A stretch of 64,000 nt of DNA from Scedosporium boydii (GCA_002221725.1 NJFT01000145.1:1-64000); one strand, 5' to 3'. Counted from the stretch's first letter, positions 1 to 11,000 are shown. The notes: generated by a model from the letters alone, not told the origin. Numbers and translations: made by a program.

Positions 1-166
1 GACCACTCCAAAAGCGCAAAACCAAAACAAACACAACGCCGAAACCCAAAGGAAAGAAAACAAGAAACGTGATTCCTCCTTCTCCCTAGCACAGGACCCA
101 CCCCACCGTCGTAAGGACCAGATTACCGGCCAGCAGTCCTGGCGTGGCGGCGGTGACCCAGCGCTC

Positions 167-699
167 CTAACGCGGAGCCCACCGACCGCCACTACCAGAC
201 TCGCTGGCCGGCGTCGAAAGACTAACAAGCATGTCAAAACATGCGACCACCGAAAGAACCAACGCTACCAGTAGAAGGTAGCGGCCCGCCACTTGTGGCC
301 CACCCGGATGCTCTAGTGGCTGCAGGCCGCTCGCCTGCGCGGCGATCAGCGCGAGCCACAGCCCCAGGACCGCCAATCGGTGGTCAGTTGTCGGCGGGGG
401 GGCGGCGTCACCCGTGTTTCCCTTCTCCCCCTCCCCCCCCTCCTGTCCCTCTTCCCCTCCGTCCCCTTCTGTCCCTCCGCCCCCTCCTGTCCTCTTCTAC
501 CCCTCCTACCCCTCCCGCCCCTGTTTCCCTTCTGGCCCGGCACGCCCTGCGGCCCTTGAATCCCTTGGATTCCTTGGATGCCCTGCACACCCTGCGCCCC
601 TTGCGGCCCTTGCGCCCCCTGCACTCCTTGGATCCCTTGCGGCCCAACCGGCTGGACGGGAGTGGGCTGCTGCTACTCTGCGCCGGGAGCGTCCGCCAT
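167..699 (-). pseudogene. Collagen-like membrane protein gene, interrupted by a stop and a frameshift
   Basis: The ATG at 699-697 sits in a good context (CACAATGG) and starts MADAPGAE, then meets TAG at 675-673. Beyond it the same frame continues as a collagen-type Gly-X-Y tract of about 20 repeats rich in Gln at Y ([12 protein letters not shown] and so on). Near 450-458 the Gly-X-Y register jumps to another frame ([15 protein letters not shown]), which then runs into two hydrophobic segments around [14 protein letters not shown] and YLLLVALVLSVVACF and stops at 169-167. One nonsense change plus one single-base indel would explain this. The stop is a CAG-to-TAG type change (CpA to TpA). A poly-Gln-coding CAA/CAG run lies upstream of the ATG, in the presumed 5' UTR. 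An unseen intron or stop readthrough cannot be excluded. The exact family is not recognised. Confidence 0.6.
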
Positions 700-1887
700 T
701 GTGGTGGTGGTGCTGTGGTGGTGTGGCTGGTGGGGTTGTTGCTGTTGCTGTTGCTGTTGCTGTTGTTGGGGTGGTGGGAGCAGCGGTGGTGCTGATGCTG
801 TTTCTTCTTGATGGTAATGTTGTCGGGAACTGTTGTTGTTGATGTTGCTGGTCTAGATTTCTGAAGAGCTCTCTTTTCCCGTTGTACCAAAGTCCAGGTC
901 TGTTGTACCAGGAATACGACTCCAGAAGGAACAGGACATAAATGTGCTCGCCCGGCGGAAGGAGGACAGCATCGCCGATACGTCATCTGTGGAGGAGCGC
1001 CTAACATCGGTATATGGGACTTGTCACTCGAGGAGCAGGACTTCCCTTCTCTCTCATGTACTCCGGGCACGGTATATACTGCATAAATGATGGAAAATTA
1101 AGCAGGTTGCTTCCTTCGATGTGCATTGAACATATGAGCCATAGATCCTCGCTGTCTCATGGATGGTTTGAATGCATCGATCGTATATGTGGCTGGTTGC
1201 TCGGATTGATTTGGGAGACACGAGTCACACAAATGGCATTTATTCCTGAGCCTTCGAGATGGGACAGATGACCACCTTGGGCCTTGACTTCATATTTAGC
1301 ACAAGAAGTTATGCATCTGTACCGTCGATTGTCCTTGGTCAGTGCTTTCTTGACCGGTGAGTGGGACGTCCTGCCTCCTTCCACGTTCCGGCCTTGTTAT
1401 GATTTCCAACGGTACCACCTTCTCTCTCCCCCGGTCACGGCATTTTCAACCCGATCCAAGAGGAAATTGGCAGGAACTGCGGGAAAAGACGGGAAGAATT
1501 TCAGAATTCAAATGCGTTGCCCTTAGGTCGGTATTCCAGTCAGCAGTAGGACTCCTAGGCTGATACGGTCACGTCCCTGGAGCTCTGGACACACGGAGGA
1601 ATATGAGGACATCTGAGCTATTTGTTGATTCGCAACTAATCTTGATGTCTCCTGCAGTCCAAGGTTCTCCGGGGTGTGGCTTCGCATGATCCAGCAAGCA
1701 CGGTCTTGGAACAATGAAAGGAGCACACCGACCAATGCGTCCACGAGATTCGAATTCGTGTTGATTTGCAGCTGATCCCAGGACCATTGAAACGAACTAT
1801 GACGGACTGTTGGACTGCCAGTCGAATTGGACAGGCTTGGAGGATAATTCTTGATGAGATCCGAAAAGCAGCTGAATAATCAGTCCG
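700..1887. other. Gene-free interval with low-complexity edge
   Basis: This holds CAA/CAG and CAC microsatellite-like sequence at 700-790, the presumed leader of the collagen-like gene. After that there are only short unconvincing reading frames. No RNA gene or repeat was seen before the tRNA at 1888. Confidence 0.5.
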
Positions 1888-1967
1888 GCCCTTATGGCCA
1901 AGCGGTAAGGCGTTTCACTCGTACTAGCGATATGAAAAGACCCTCGGTTCGAATCCGAGTGAGGGCA
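1888..1967 (+). tRNA. tRNA-Thr (anticodon CGT), with a short intron
   Basis: The cloverleaf folds fully by eye. The acceptor GCCCTTA (1888-1894) pairs with TGAGGGC (1960-1966), followed by discriminator A1967. The D stem is GCC/GGC (1897-1899 with 1909-1911), the anticodon stem is TTTCA/TGAAA (1913-1917 with 1933-1937), and the T arm is CTCGG-TTCGAAT-CCGAG (1943-1959). The loop reads CT-CGT-A and is followed by about 8 extra bases (1924-1931), placed where eukaryotic tRNA introns sit, one base 3' of the anticodon. CGT decodes Thr ACG. Internal A and B boxes are present. Confidence 0.93.
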
Positions 1968-1969
1968 CG

Positions 1970-1980
1970 TTTTTTTTTTT
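1970..1980 (+). terminator. RNA polymerase III terminator of tRNA-Thr
   Basis: A run of 11 T begins three bases after the tRNA 3' end, the standard Pol III stop signal. Confidence 0.9.
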
Positions 1981-2279
1981 CTTTTAAAGATCTTTCTTAA
2001 CATCAACACAAAATCCTAGTCTTGTATATCGTATACTCCCTGAGACGTCCGCCTTTTCAGTTCCCTTTCCGTAGGGACTTTAATTGTGAGTCCTTGACAC
2101 ATTGAATTCCATTACTCAATGGAAGCGACGTCTCTCGCTTCCTGGAGGAGGTTTGCGGCAGCTCCCAGCAAGAACTGTTCCGGGACCATTGGTCACCTAA
2201 TTGTTCCTTTCTCGTATGTGATGTCGCAATCAGGGCTGCACTGATTCATTTGAGTTTCGGCGCAAGAGGAGTGATCCTC

Positions 2280-3581
2280 TTAGTACACTGCCGAGTTAAA
2301 CATTTCAAAAATCTTCCCTGCATCCTCTTCTCGTCTGACCTTACCGGGGTGATCGTGACCGTATCTATACGCACGCCACGCCAAGTCGCCAACGGTTTCT
2401 CCACGGCCAAGATCATGCCACGACGTCAGCACCACCACGCCTCTCCCGGACTCAGGCTCATCATACCTACGCACTTCGAAATCTGTAAAGCAATACTCAC
2501 AGGCTTCAATACTGTCCGCTGGATTGGGCATCCACGGACAAACAGGCAGGCGAGATGAGATGGCATCCGATGGGAGACAGTTGACGTGGAGGTGTGATTC
2601 CTTAGCTCCTTTGTCCTTTTCAGCCCGTACCATATTGTCGTAGTCGCCCTCCCACTGGTAGTGCTCGCATAAATCGCTCAATTCCTCGTGTTTGGCAAAG
2701 GCACCCTTCAAACAACGCGAATTATCTAATCCTTTGGGCCCTTTCGCTCCAGAGTAGAGACGCATTTCTTTCTTGATTACCAAGTGGTTATCCACAACCT
2801 TTGCAGACAAAAAGGACTCTACCCTCGACAGCCACTCGTCGTGGATGTCATACATGACTGGTGTTGTGAGTATCTCTGTAGGATACGTATCCCAGCCGTG
2901 GCGGGCGGATCTCGTCAACGCGGCAACGGTGCTAAATACGAAGTGGACCGGAAACGTCTCGGTTACCGTCGCGCAGGGGACGCGTGGTTGGTGCCAGTAG
3001 TTGACTGCTGGGCATTTGAGCCGTTTCGAATCCACCCAGTATTTTGGCAAAAATGGCAGATGGAATTTTTTACAGCTTCGGCAGAGGATATGCGATGGGA
3101 GCACGCCGTCCCTTTCTAAACGCTGGAGAAGTCTGATCCGGAGTTTGGGTCTGAGTTTCAAGGCGCGACGACCGAGCTTTTGTAACGCCATGCGGCTAGT
3201 GAGCGCCAGCGACGCCTGGCACGGCTCTGGAAGCTGTCGGGCGATGTATTTCACTAATTCCGTAGGGAGAGTTTCGAGTGTTGGACGGCACCAGGACCCC
3301 GTTAGAGGAAGCACCTCCAAGCAGCTTGGCTGGTTTGGAGGGCTGTAGCCCGGTGGGTCATCGCCATCCTTTTCGGAATTGCTTGTGCGGGACGTGTTGG
3401 TCGTTTTGTTTTTATCCTCAGCCTCGGCGCAAATCGCGCCTCTCAGACATTCCTCAAGGTGAGTTCCCGTCGGGTCCCCTTGCTCCACGTCATCCTGCTC
3501 TCTGATGCGCTGAATGCGACGGTTCAGGAGCTGCACAAGCAGCAAGTCCTGCAGCTTAGCTGATAACCGTCCAAACGACAT
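2280..3581 (-). CDS. F-box domain protein
   Basis: A single-exon frame of 433 residues, ATG at 3581, stop at 2282-2280. Residues around 100-135 (LPTELVKYIARQLPEPCQAS) match the F-box pattern LPxELxxxIxxxL...LxxLSLT, followed by LALTSRMALQKLGRRAL. A CRSCKKFH motif follows, as often seen in ascomycete F-box proteins. F-box proteins dock substrates to Skp1-Cul1 ubiquitin ligases, so a role in substrate selection is inferred from the family; no substrate-binding repeat (WD40, LRR) was recognised in the C-terminal half. The N-terminal 90 residues are charged and low in complexity. A TATA-like box lies about 150 bp upstream. Confidence 0.8.
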   Translation of the reverse strand: MSFGRLSAKLQDLLLVQLLNRRIQRIREQDDVEQGDPTGTHLEECLRGAICAEAEDKNKTTNTSRTSNSEKDGDDPPGYSPPNQPSCLEVLPLTGSWCRPTLETLPTELVKYIARQLPEPCQASLALTSRMALQKLGRRALKLRPKLRIRLLQRLERDGVLPSHILCRSCKKFHLPFLPKYWVDSKRLKCPAVNYWHQPRVPCATVTETFPVHFVFSTVAALTRSARHGWDTYPTEILTTPVMYDIHDEWLSRVESFLSAKVVDNHLVIKKEMRLYSGAKGPKGLDNSRCLKGAFAKHEELSDLCEHYQWEGDYDNMVRAEKDKGAKESHLHVNCLPSDAISSRLPVCPWMPNPADSIEACEYCFTDFEVRRYDEPESGRGVVVLTSWHDLGRGETVGDLAWRAYRYGHDHPGKVRREEDAGKIFEMFNSAVY

Positions 3582-5189
3582 ACCCGGAAATCAAGGTTAT
3601 AATGACAAGGGAGAGAAACGGTGAGTTCTTCGAATACGAGTCTGGTCGGTATGAGACGGTGTAGATCGACAGATGTGCATTAGCGGGTCATTACCGGCAA
3701 GCTGAGTCCTTGGAGTGAGAGAAGGAGGGTTTTTATATAAGGTCAGGGGAAAGACAGAGCATGTGATGAGCCTACTAGGGTCATCTGTGCGAAGAACTAT
3801 TATTTTACCTTTTGAGGCCCTAGAAATAAGCTTCTCGGGAGTGTAGGGGGCCTCGGTTTCAGTAGCCGCCTCGGTATTCTGGGTTCAATAGACTTAAACT
3901 TACCTTCTTAATTCTGGACGTTTCAGCAATCGCTTTGAGAAGACTTCCTCGTCGTTGTGAAGTAGAAAATATATGGTTCACCGAAGAGGAGAGCATGCGA
4001 AACTGACACTTACACGACTTAAGTGGCGGTCGTCATACTAAAACATTGCCAAATCAATGTTACTGCCTGTTTGGGCTCGTCTCTTTTCTTAGCAATGTCG
4101 GTACGTTCTTCGTTCTATAATTTCCATGCTGGGCATCGACAGTGGTTTCTATTATCCTTCTTCCTCCTCGAGTCTACTGAGGCCCTTCTTGAAAAGATTG
4201 CACCGTGAGCAAATATATTGATGTGTGAGTCCCCAGGATAGGCGCGGAAAATATCACTTTGTTACCGTTTTTCACGACGTAATTATGCGGTTTTTGGTTT
4301 GCTTTTCCGTTTCCAGTAGCCTTACCGAGCAGATGGCGCGTCAGCTGTCCATACAACTAGTAACCTCAAGCTTGCTCACGACATCGGATTCCAAGTGCGG
4401 CTTTATGTTGCTACGCATACCAGAAAGTGTCCTTGTCTTCTTGGAGGTTTGCTAAGTGGTGCAAGGATTGTGGGTCCTTGTTGATATCCACTCAGCACAT
4501 ACATATGCCGAGGTGTCGCTTCCTGGGTTCCTCCAAGTTACCAAGAGCCATGCAAGAGAAATATTGAAGAGCTATATGCTCAGCCTTAATCCTTGGTCAA
4601 GGAAAGGCACGTCCAACAATTCTTCAGACGCGTGATTAAACGTATTTACCTCCGGATATAGCGCTCCGTAGCGCCAACACCTTATAGGGCCATGGCCCGA
4701 TGTGGCTAGAGGTTCATGCGAGCTGAATCTTGGGACCAAATTTGGGTTGGTGGCCCACCGACCAAAGCCTCGTAGCGTCAGGAATGCCCCGTCGAACTAT
4801 CGATTTCGCTTGGGAGTGGCTTGCGTTGACGAGAGCACAGAGAAAAGGGGGCGATTCTGCTTGAGAGAAGATGAGATAAACTACTGGTCTTGACTATTGG
4901 GACTAGATCTTAGCGTTGCTTGTTTTTGTGGGGTTGAGGAAGAGATTTCTAACGGTTTTTTATTTTTTTTATTTTTTTTATTTTTTTTTTTTCCATGGAC
5001 ATGAAGTACTTCTGAACCGTCGCTTCCCCTTTCCTCTGCACCTGTTCGTTCCCTTCGTTTTCGTTCCTTTTTTCTCGTCGTGGCCTGTCTCCGTAAACCT
5101 CGGAGTTCATCGACACAATAAATACTTCTGGCAGATCGTGCCTGTCCACTCGTTTCAACATTTACACTCGTTTAGACTTTGAAAAAAAT
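3582..5189. other. Intergenic, divergent promoter region
   Basis: A 1.6-kb space between divergent genes with no convincing coding region. Near the WSC gene (about 4960-5100) the plus strand carries long T tracts and pyrimidine-rich DNA, typical of strong fungal promoters and leaders. Confidence 0.5.
3731..3740 (-). promoter_or_regulatory. TATA-like box of the F-box gene
   Basis: On the minus strand TTATATAAAA lies about 150 bp upstream of the F-box ATG, at a plausible distance for a core promoter with a 5' UTR. Confidence 0.4.
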
Positions 5190-7025
5190 ATGAAGTCCCA
5201 GTTCCTTGGCCTTTATGGCCTTGTGGCCTTGGCATCTCTGGGCGTGGGGGCGGCAGCTCGCACGGCGGAGCCCACTGTTGTCTTGTCCGCCCGGTCTTTC
5301 AAACACGGAGCGTGCTGGACCGACCCAAATGCCCTTTCCGGACCTGGATTCTCCTCCCCTTCTATGACGGTGCGGTGGTGTGCTCGCTTCTGTCGAGGAT
5401 ACGAGTACTTTGGCCTGGCGAACGGTGACGGATGTTAGTTTCTACGATACTAGACCAATAATGTGTTCGTTCCTCCATAGCGACTAATTCTTTTGGTGAC
5501 AGGCCATTGCGGCAACACGCTCGGCACCGGAACCGAAGCCATGGATCGAAGGTCGTGCAACTCGCCGTGCGCTGGCGACAAGTCGCAGGTGTGCGGTGGA
5601 TCTACGAAGCTTAGCCTGTACAAGGCCAAGGAGGGCGGCGCGTGTCGTGGCCGCCCTTCATCGACCCGAGCCCATTCTTTGGGGTCTGAGATTGTGACAG
5701 ACTCAGTCGCCTCTACATTCACTCCCGAGTCGTCTTCGGTCACGATCGAGTCGGCGCAGACGACCGACTCAAGTACCGAGTCGGCATCGGCAACTGAATC
5801 GAAATCGCCCACATCTACCGAAGAGGCAAGCGAGTCGACTCCTGAGTCGGCCATTGAGTCTGATATCGCGTCTGTAACCGAATCCGAGACATCTAGCGCA
5901 ACATTGACGCAATCGGAGCCCGAGACCACTTTCGACGTCACCACATCGGCGTCTGAATCGGCCACTGAGACTGACGCTGCTTCGACGTCGGAGTCGACGG
6001 TTGAGTCGTCTAGCGAATCGGCCGTCGAGTCATCGACCGAGGCGGAGCCTGAACCGACGACAACCTCGGAGCTCGAGTCAACGACTACTGAAGATGCTGC
6101 GCCGGCGACCACATCTGATTCTGAATCGCCGACAACTGAGGAACCGGAAACGACGGTCACCTCTGATGCTGAGACGACCGCTACTGAAGGACCTGAAACC
6201 ACGACCGTTACACCCGACGTGGAGACAACCACGACCGAGGAGCCGGTGGCAACCACAACTGAGGAGCCCCAGGCTACGTCTGCTGCAGACACAACTACAA
6301 CTGAGGAACCCGAAACCACGTCTACTTCCGATGCTGACATGACCACCACCGAAGAAGCATCAACAGCCACCACTGAGGAGCCCCAGACCACGACTACGGA
6401 AGATGCACCTACGTCGACAACCGAGACCCCAACTTCGACTCCAACCCCTTGCATCGACTGCCAGAACCTCCCGGTCGCTAACTCCGCCTGGGGAAATGGG
6501 GTCCTCGCATCAGGAAACTACTACGCACCCACTAAGACTGGAAACTGGCTCCTCGCCTCGACGACTACGGGCTCTGGCATCCTCGAGCTCCGCTACGACA
6601 GCGCCGGCGGATACTACTACGTATACAACGAATGCCCCGCCACCCACAACAATTGGTGTACCGTCTACATCGCGCAGGTGATCTCCGTCGAGGCTGGCGT
6701 CACGTACGACTTTACCATCCAGTACCTCATGTCCAACGTCCGCAGCCAGGCCAATCTCCTCCAGGTTTCTATTTCGACATTACCCAATAGGAACCAAATG
6801 TTCTCCCAGTATCTCCTCTCGGGCAGCACCAACGGGTGGACTGATTTCAGAACTGGGCCGTTCACTCCGACGGTGTCAGGAGACCTCCTCATCACGGTTA
6901 ATTGGAGGAACGATCCCAACAACGCCCTTGTCTTGATCAGAAACGTTGTCATGCAGCCCACAGAATGCCGAAATCAGCTTTCGGAGTTGACGTGTAATGC
7001 TGAGGTAGAGGTCCAGGTGGTTTAA
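5190..7025 (+). CDS. Secreted WSC-domain cell-surface protein with Ser/Thr stalk and lectin-like C-terminus
   Basis: Exons 5190-5433 and 5503-7025 (intron 5434-5502, GTTAGT...ACAG, branch CTAAT) give 588 residues. Residues 1-23 are a signal peptide. The WSC domain (about 35-125) is split by the intron exactly at a Cys codon, GDG-C-HCGN, and shows the conserved Cys pattern ending CAGDKSQVCGG. WSC domains bind cell-wall glucans. Residues about 130-410 are a Ser/Thr/Glu-rich low-complexity stalk (TTEEPETT type), presumably O-mannosylated. The last 170 residues (from CIDCQNLPVANSAWGNG, with TYDFTIQYLM) look like a beta-sandwich carbohydrate-binding module, by resemblance only. There is no C-terminal GPI signal or TM helix, so it is probably secreted or wall-bound rather than a Wsc stress sensor. 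Confidence 0.85.
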
Positions 7026-7162
7026 AGTTGGCAGCGCTGGGCAGTGGTCCCAGGTTGAAGTGTAGATGTTGCGATTACTTGCAATGCCAACACTTGTCCG
7101 CGGTAACCGTAATGGGCTAGAAGTTTCCAGGTTTCTGCTAGTTAGTAAAGTTGAAGGGAGAT

Positions 7163-7376
7163 TTGTTTTCTATTGTGAATATTTGAGTATATTGGACCAC
7201 CCTCCACCCCCTTTTCTGTCATCTCCCGGGACTATTTGATAACGGTTGTTGATTTCCAAGAATGCGAAGGGACTTCAGCTAAGTTGGGTCTGTTCCGCCT
7301 AGAGGCCTTACGCTTTCGGAAGAGAGAGGCTCATTGTCCACGGAATTTCTAACATTCAGAGGCTCCTTTGCGGGGC
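7163..7376 (+). repeat. Dispersed ~200-bp repeat, copy 1
   Basis: It aligns in the same orientation with 14116-14318. Shared blocks include TTGTTTTCTAT, ATATTGGA followed by CACC, TCTGTTCC followed by CCT, CTTACGCTTTC and, at the 3' end, CAGAGGCTCCTTTGCGGGG. The copies are diverged but collinear. The element type is not recognised; it could be a decayed MITE or LTR fragment. Confidence 0.65.
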
Positions 7377-7946
7377 AAGATGTCATTCCAGATCGCTATT
7401 ATTTAGTAACTCCTTTTCTTCCGGGGACAATTTTCTTCGAGCAATAACGGCTTTGTATTTGTTCGAATCAGTGATCATCCCATTTTACTCTACCATTTAG
7501 ATGATGACCTTTCAATTATGGTTTTCCGTCTTTTTCGTTTTTCATACAACACAACATCGTCGTTTCCTGTCAAGACAGTGGAAAGAGACGGACAGAAGTG
7601 TTACAATCCTAACACTGGCTTCGGGGCTTATCAGGTGGATACAGCTAGTGTTGGGGTCGTGGATATCTGTTATGAAGTAAGTGAGGCAGTCAAGCAGTAT
7701 TCACAAGATATTGATGAGAAATGCGTATTCAAGTGTAGGCGTGTAGCTGTCCTTGAATTGACTCCCGAAGAGTCTGGAAGAACAAACGATCACTGCCCTC
7801 GATTGCAGCGATATACTCGTTGTTATGATCGCTTCGATCGCCGTGGGTGATCGCCGCATGCTAGGGCGATCGCCCTCCATTTCCCGTGTCATCGTGCGGC
7901 TGGTCCTAGACTCCCAGCTGCCTGTCAGCCATCTTGTTCTGCCGCT

Positions 7947-7985
7947 TGTCACTGCTCCGGGCCTACAGAAGGTCGGCCCGTGACA
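7947..7985. repeat. 39-bp palindromic element, copy 1
   Basis: It starts TGTCAC and ends GTGACA, with inner arms GGGCC (7959-7963) and GGCCC (7975-7979). A second copy at 31477-31515 has the same length and about 35 of 39 identical bases. It may be a miniature inverted-repeat element or a transposon footprint. Confidence 0.7.
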
Positions 7986-8083
7986 GATGGTGAGATCATC
8001 TCGACACCCAGATTTGAGCAACCTCGTCATCATTCCCGATACATGGTAAGAGCTAACTCAAGGAGACTCCACGTAACCTGAAC

Positions 8084-11000
8084 TCAGACATTCGAACCTC
8101 GTTCCCGCTTAGCACTGTTTCTTCTCCATAACTTAAAAGAAAGGTCCGCCGGGGAACTAGTCGACATCGGAATGAGCCACGCCGCAACGACTAGGACGGT
8201 GATAGCTTCCGTGACAACTGCGGGCGACGGAGCGGAGTCAGTGATGGCGGGCATATTAATGCTCGAATGCACAACTTACATCCCGCAATGAAAACCTGCC
8301 ACCATCTCCACGCCACCTCATCCTCGCCACTACGGGGAAACTCTCGCGTGGGAACAGCCAAGAATGTGGATGCGAACGATATTGGTGTCTAGGGAAGATT
8401 CATTCTAGCGACAACATTCGCAATGAACGGAGGGGGCCAGTAGAAACCTACGAAGACGACTGTGATAACTGTGAATATAAAGAGAAGCTGGTTCTGCCAG
8501 GCACTCGCCTTGACTCGGTCGTCCGCCTCATTAGCGAGTCTGCGCGTATCTCTCGCGACCATGAGGTTTCCTTGCTTCTGCTTGAGATCGACGAGATGAT
8601 TGAGCTGACAAGAAGGAACCCATCGCCATTAGTATTTCCCACGTAAGCGGCCGACTACTAACGCGAGGTTGACCCGTGGGGAACAGATCAATCTCTACTT
8701 ACCGAGTTTTCCACCGAAGATGCATCCACTAAAAGAGCCTTGACCTTGGCGATCCGAGACGCAAGGCTGTTCTTCATGAGCGCCAGCTCATCTTCCTCAT
8801 CATCCGGAAGCAGCGCTTCTTCCCTGTCAGATTGGCCTCGATTGACGATGATGGTTAGCTCCTTCTGACCCGCATGATACTGTTCGATGACCATTCTTTG
8901 ATCCTCTAGGATCCTGTTTATCATGCGCAGCTCATCCTTTATGTCTTTGACTTCGCGTAGGTGCTCGACCTCGTGCGTGATGTTGCATAGCTCATCCTCG
9001 ACCTGCATTTTTTCTTCGCTGGGGGCTTGCTTCCTACTAAGTTGACCTAGTCGTTTTTGCCATTTGTAGAAATCAGTGTAGCCGTTTGCCTCTTCCTGGG
9101 CCTAAAGACAGACGCAAAAAGGAGTTAGTTAACGATGACAGTGCACGGCCCAAACTTTGAGTGGCTCACGCACTCTGTAAGCGATACTCTGCTCAAAAAT
9201 GTGGAATACGTTGTCGTCCAATCCGGCGTTGGTTGGAGCGTCCACATGCCCGATGGCATGTTTCAGCATGCGAGAAATCATCGCATCGAGAGTCAGCGGC
9301 GGCTTTTCCTCCAGAGATGTGGAGATTCGTATTAAGAGGTCGGATTGCCCACCTTGGTGCCGGCGGTTGGGAAATGCAGTGATGAGGGTGACTGACCGAG
9401 CAGTTAGAAGGACTCAAAGGCCGGTAGCTAAGGGGTATGCTGCACCCTATACTCACTAGCATCAATCTTCCAAATCCACATCTGATTTACCATGAGTAGC
9501 TTTTTATGTCTTCGATTCGTCGACTTCTCTTGACGCATGGCATGCTTGACGACGACCTGATCCTTATCGCGATCGTCCGACTGATGTAGTGAGAGGTAGT
9601 AGGATTGATCGAGCGTGCATGGAAGGTGAAGGTTGGCTGGGGCGTCGCCGTCTTGACAAGACTTGCAATATAAATCCATCAGCGCTTTGTTATTGGCAGA
9701 ATTTCTCTTACAGGCCTCGGCAAGGTGGGCCTAGATCATATCTACCCACCTCGGCCCACGCCTTCTATATTGTCGTTGCGTCAGTAGTTTTCTAGCATTC
9801 GTCCTTTTCGTCGTATTATATTTGACTTACATTATTTGCTGGAAGGTGAACCCATTTCCAATAGGAGTGCCTCAGCTCGGAACTGTCCACGCTGGGGCCC
9901 TTCGCCCACTCGTCGAGTTCTCGCACTCGGCTCCTGCCGTAGTCTCTCTCGTCGATATTGTAGATGAAGTCCCACACGGGGCTCTCGATCCTTCTGCAGG
10001 TGCGATTGGACGTGTGGTATTCAAGCTGCAGGCGAAAAGAGTTGAGCAGATTCACGGCATGCTGGTCCGCGGTTGACGGCCGGGCCACGGACACTCCTCG
10101 TCCGCCCGCCTCTTCCTCGGAATATGCTTGACTCAAAAGAATCAATATTTTCTGGAGGAAATACCGCCTCGCTGGCTGATAGTTCTCTGGACGTTCGAGC
10201 TCCTTGGAAACGAGCTCCTGCGCGCTCAGGTTGTCGGACCATCGCCTGTGCTCGGTGTTGACGCCCTTCTGCAAGAGCAACGCCACAATCTTGACGTGGT
10301 TCTCGCCCAAAATCGGCGTAGTCCCACGACCCTCGCCGAGAAAGCGGCGGTGCTCTCGACCCCTTTGGACAACCGCATGCAGCACGGTACCGCCTCCGTG
10401 TGCGATCTTGGCGTCGATGTCAGCTGCGTGCTCGATGAGCAGCTCCGCCGTCTCGCAGTGACCAAAGCAGGCTGCCTCGTGCAGGGCGGTATACCCGAAC
10501 CGATCGCAACTCCTGGGGTCCATGCCGCCCTCTATCAGGCGTTTAACTTCATCCGTCTTGCCCTCCGCGGCAGCCGAGAGAAACTCGGGAACGCCGCTGG
10601 GGAGATTGGCAGTAGGTCTTGCGCCCCTTTCTAGAAGGGAGAAGGTTGCGACGTAGAGGTTAGGGTCGGAGACGGCGATGTCCAGAACTGTTTTCTGATT
10701 GATATCTGTGGCGTTGATGTCAATCTTATTCTGGAGAAGAATATGGACTATATCTTCGTGATACTCCTCGATCGCGTCAAAAAGCACAGTTCTCCCATTG
10801 CTGTCGAGCTCGTTGACGTTTGGTTTCTGGTCGAGAGCGTCCCTAACCTTGGCTGAATCATTCGAACGGACTGCCGCCCGCAAATCTGGGCCAGGAGCCG
10901 GGCCTCCGAGGAGGGTTCCACGGACGACCTTAAAGTCAACTACGAGCTCGCGATCGCCATCGTTGAGCACGAGCGCGCGAACGCTGCCGCGGCCCGAGCC

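Larger units (their letters stand above)
7026..8083. other. Intergenic with repeat relics
   Basis: Between the WSC gene and the 3' end of the ankyrin/CorA gene. It contains one copy of a dispersed repeat (7163-7376) and one copy of a 39-bp palindromic element (7947-7985). A 110-residue frame at 7518-7850 has no recognisable domain and is not called as a gene. Confidence 0.5.

Noticed and set aside
408..1070. 220-residue minus frame with poly-Asn/Ser
   Set aside because: It is an out-of-frame reading of the CAA/CAG repeat and the collagen-like tract; the Gly-X-Y frame is the biological one.
1797..2009. 70-residue minus frame across the tRNA
   Set aside because: It is a reading of the reverse complement of tRNA-Thr and its T-run; the cloverleaf explains the sequence.
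5450..6454. 334-residue Val/Ser-rich open frame antisense to the WSC gene
   Set aside because: It mirrors the low-complexity Ser/Thr/Glu stalk codons of the plus-strand gene and has no independent start context or domain.
8092..8112. GGTTCGAA-like T-loop on the minus strand suggesting a tRNA
   Set aside because: No acceptor, D or anticodon arm can be formed; it lies in the last exon of the ankyrin/CorA gene.
9173..9390. Extra intron at GTGGGC after FPNRRHQ in the ankyrin/CorA gene
   Set aside because: The sequence reads through in frame for 60 residues with good composition, so the GTGGGC is not used.
10128..10634. 168-residue plus frame inside the ankyrin gene
   Set aside because: Shadow of the ankyrin-coding strand; no domain and the opposite strand is clearly coding.
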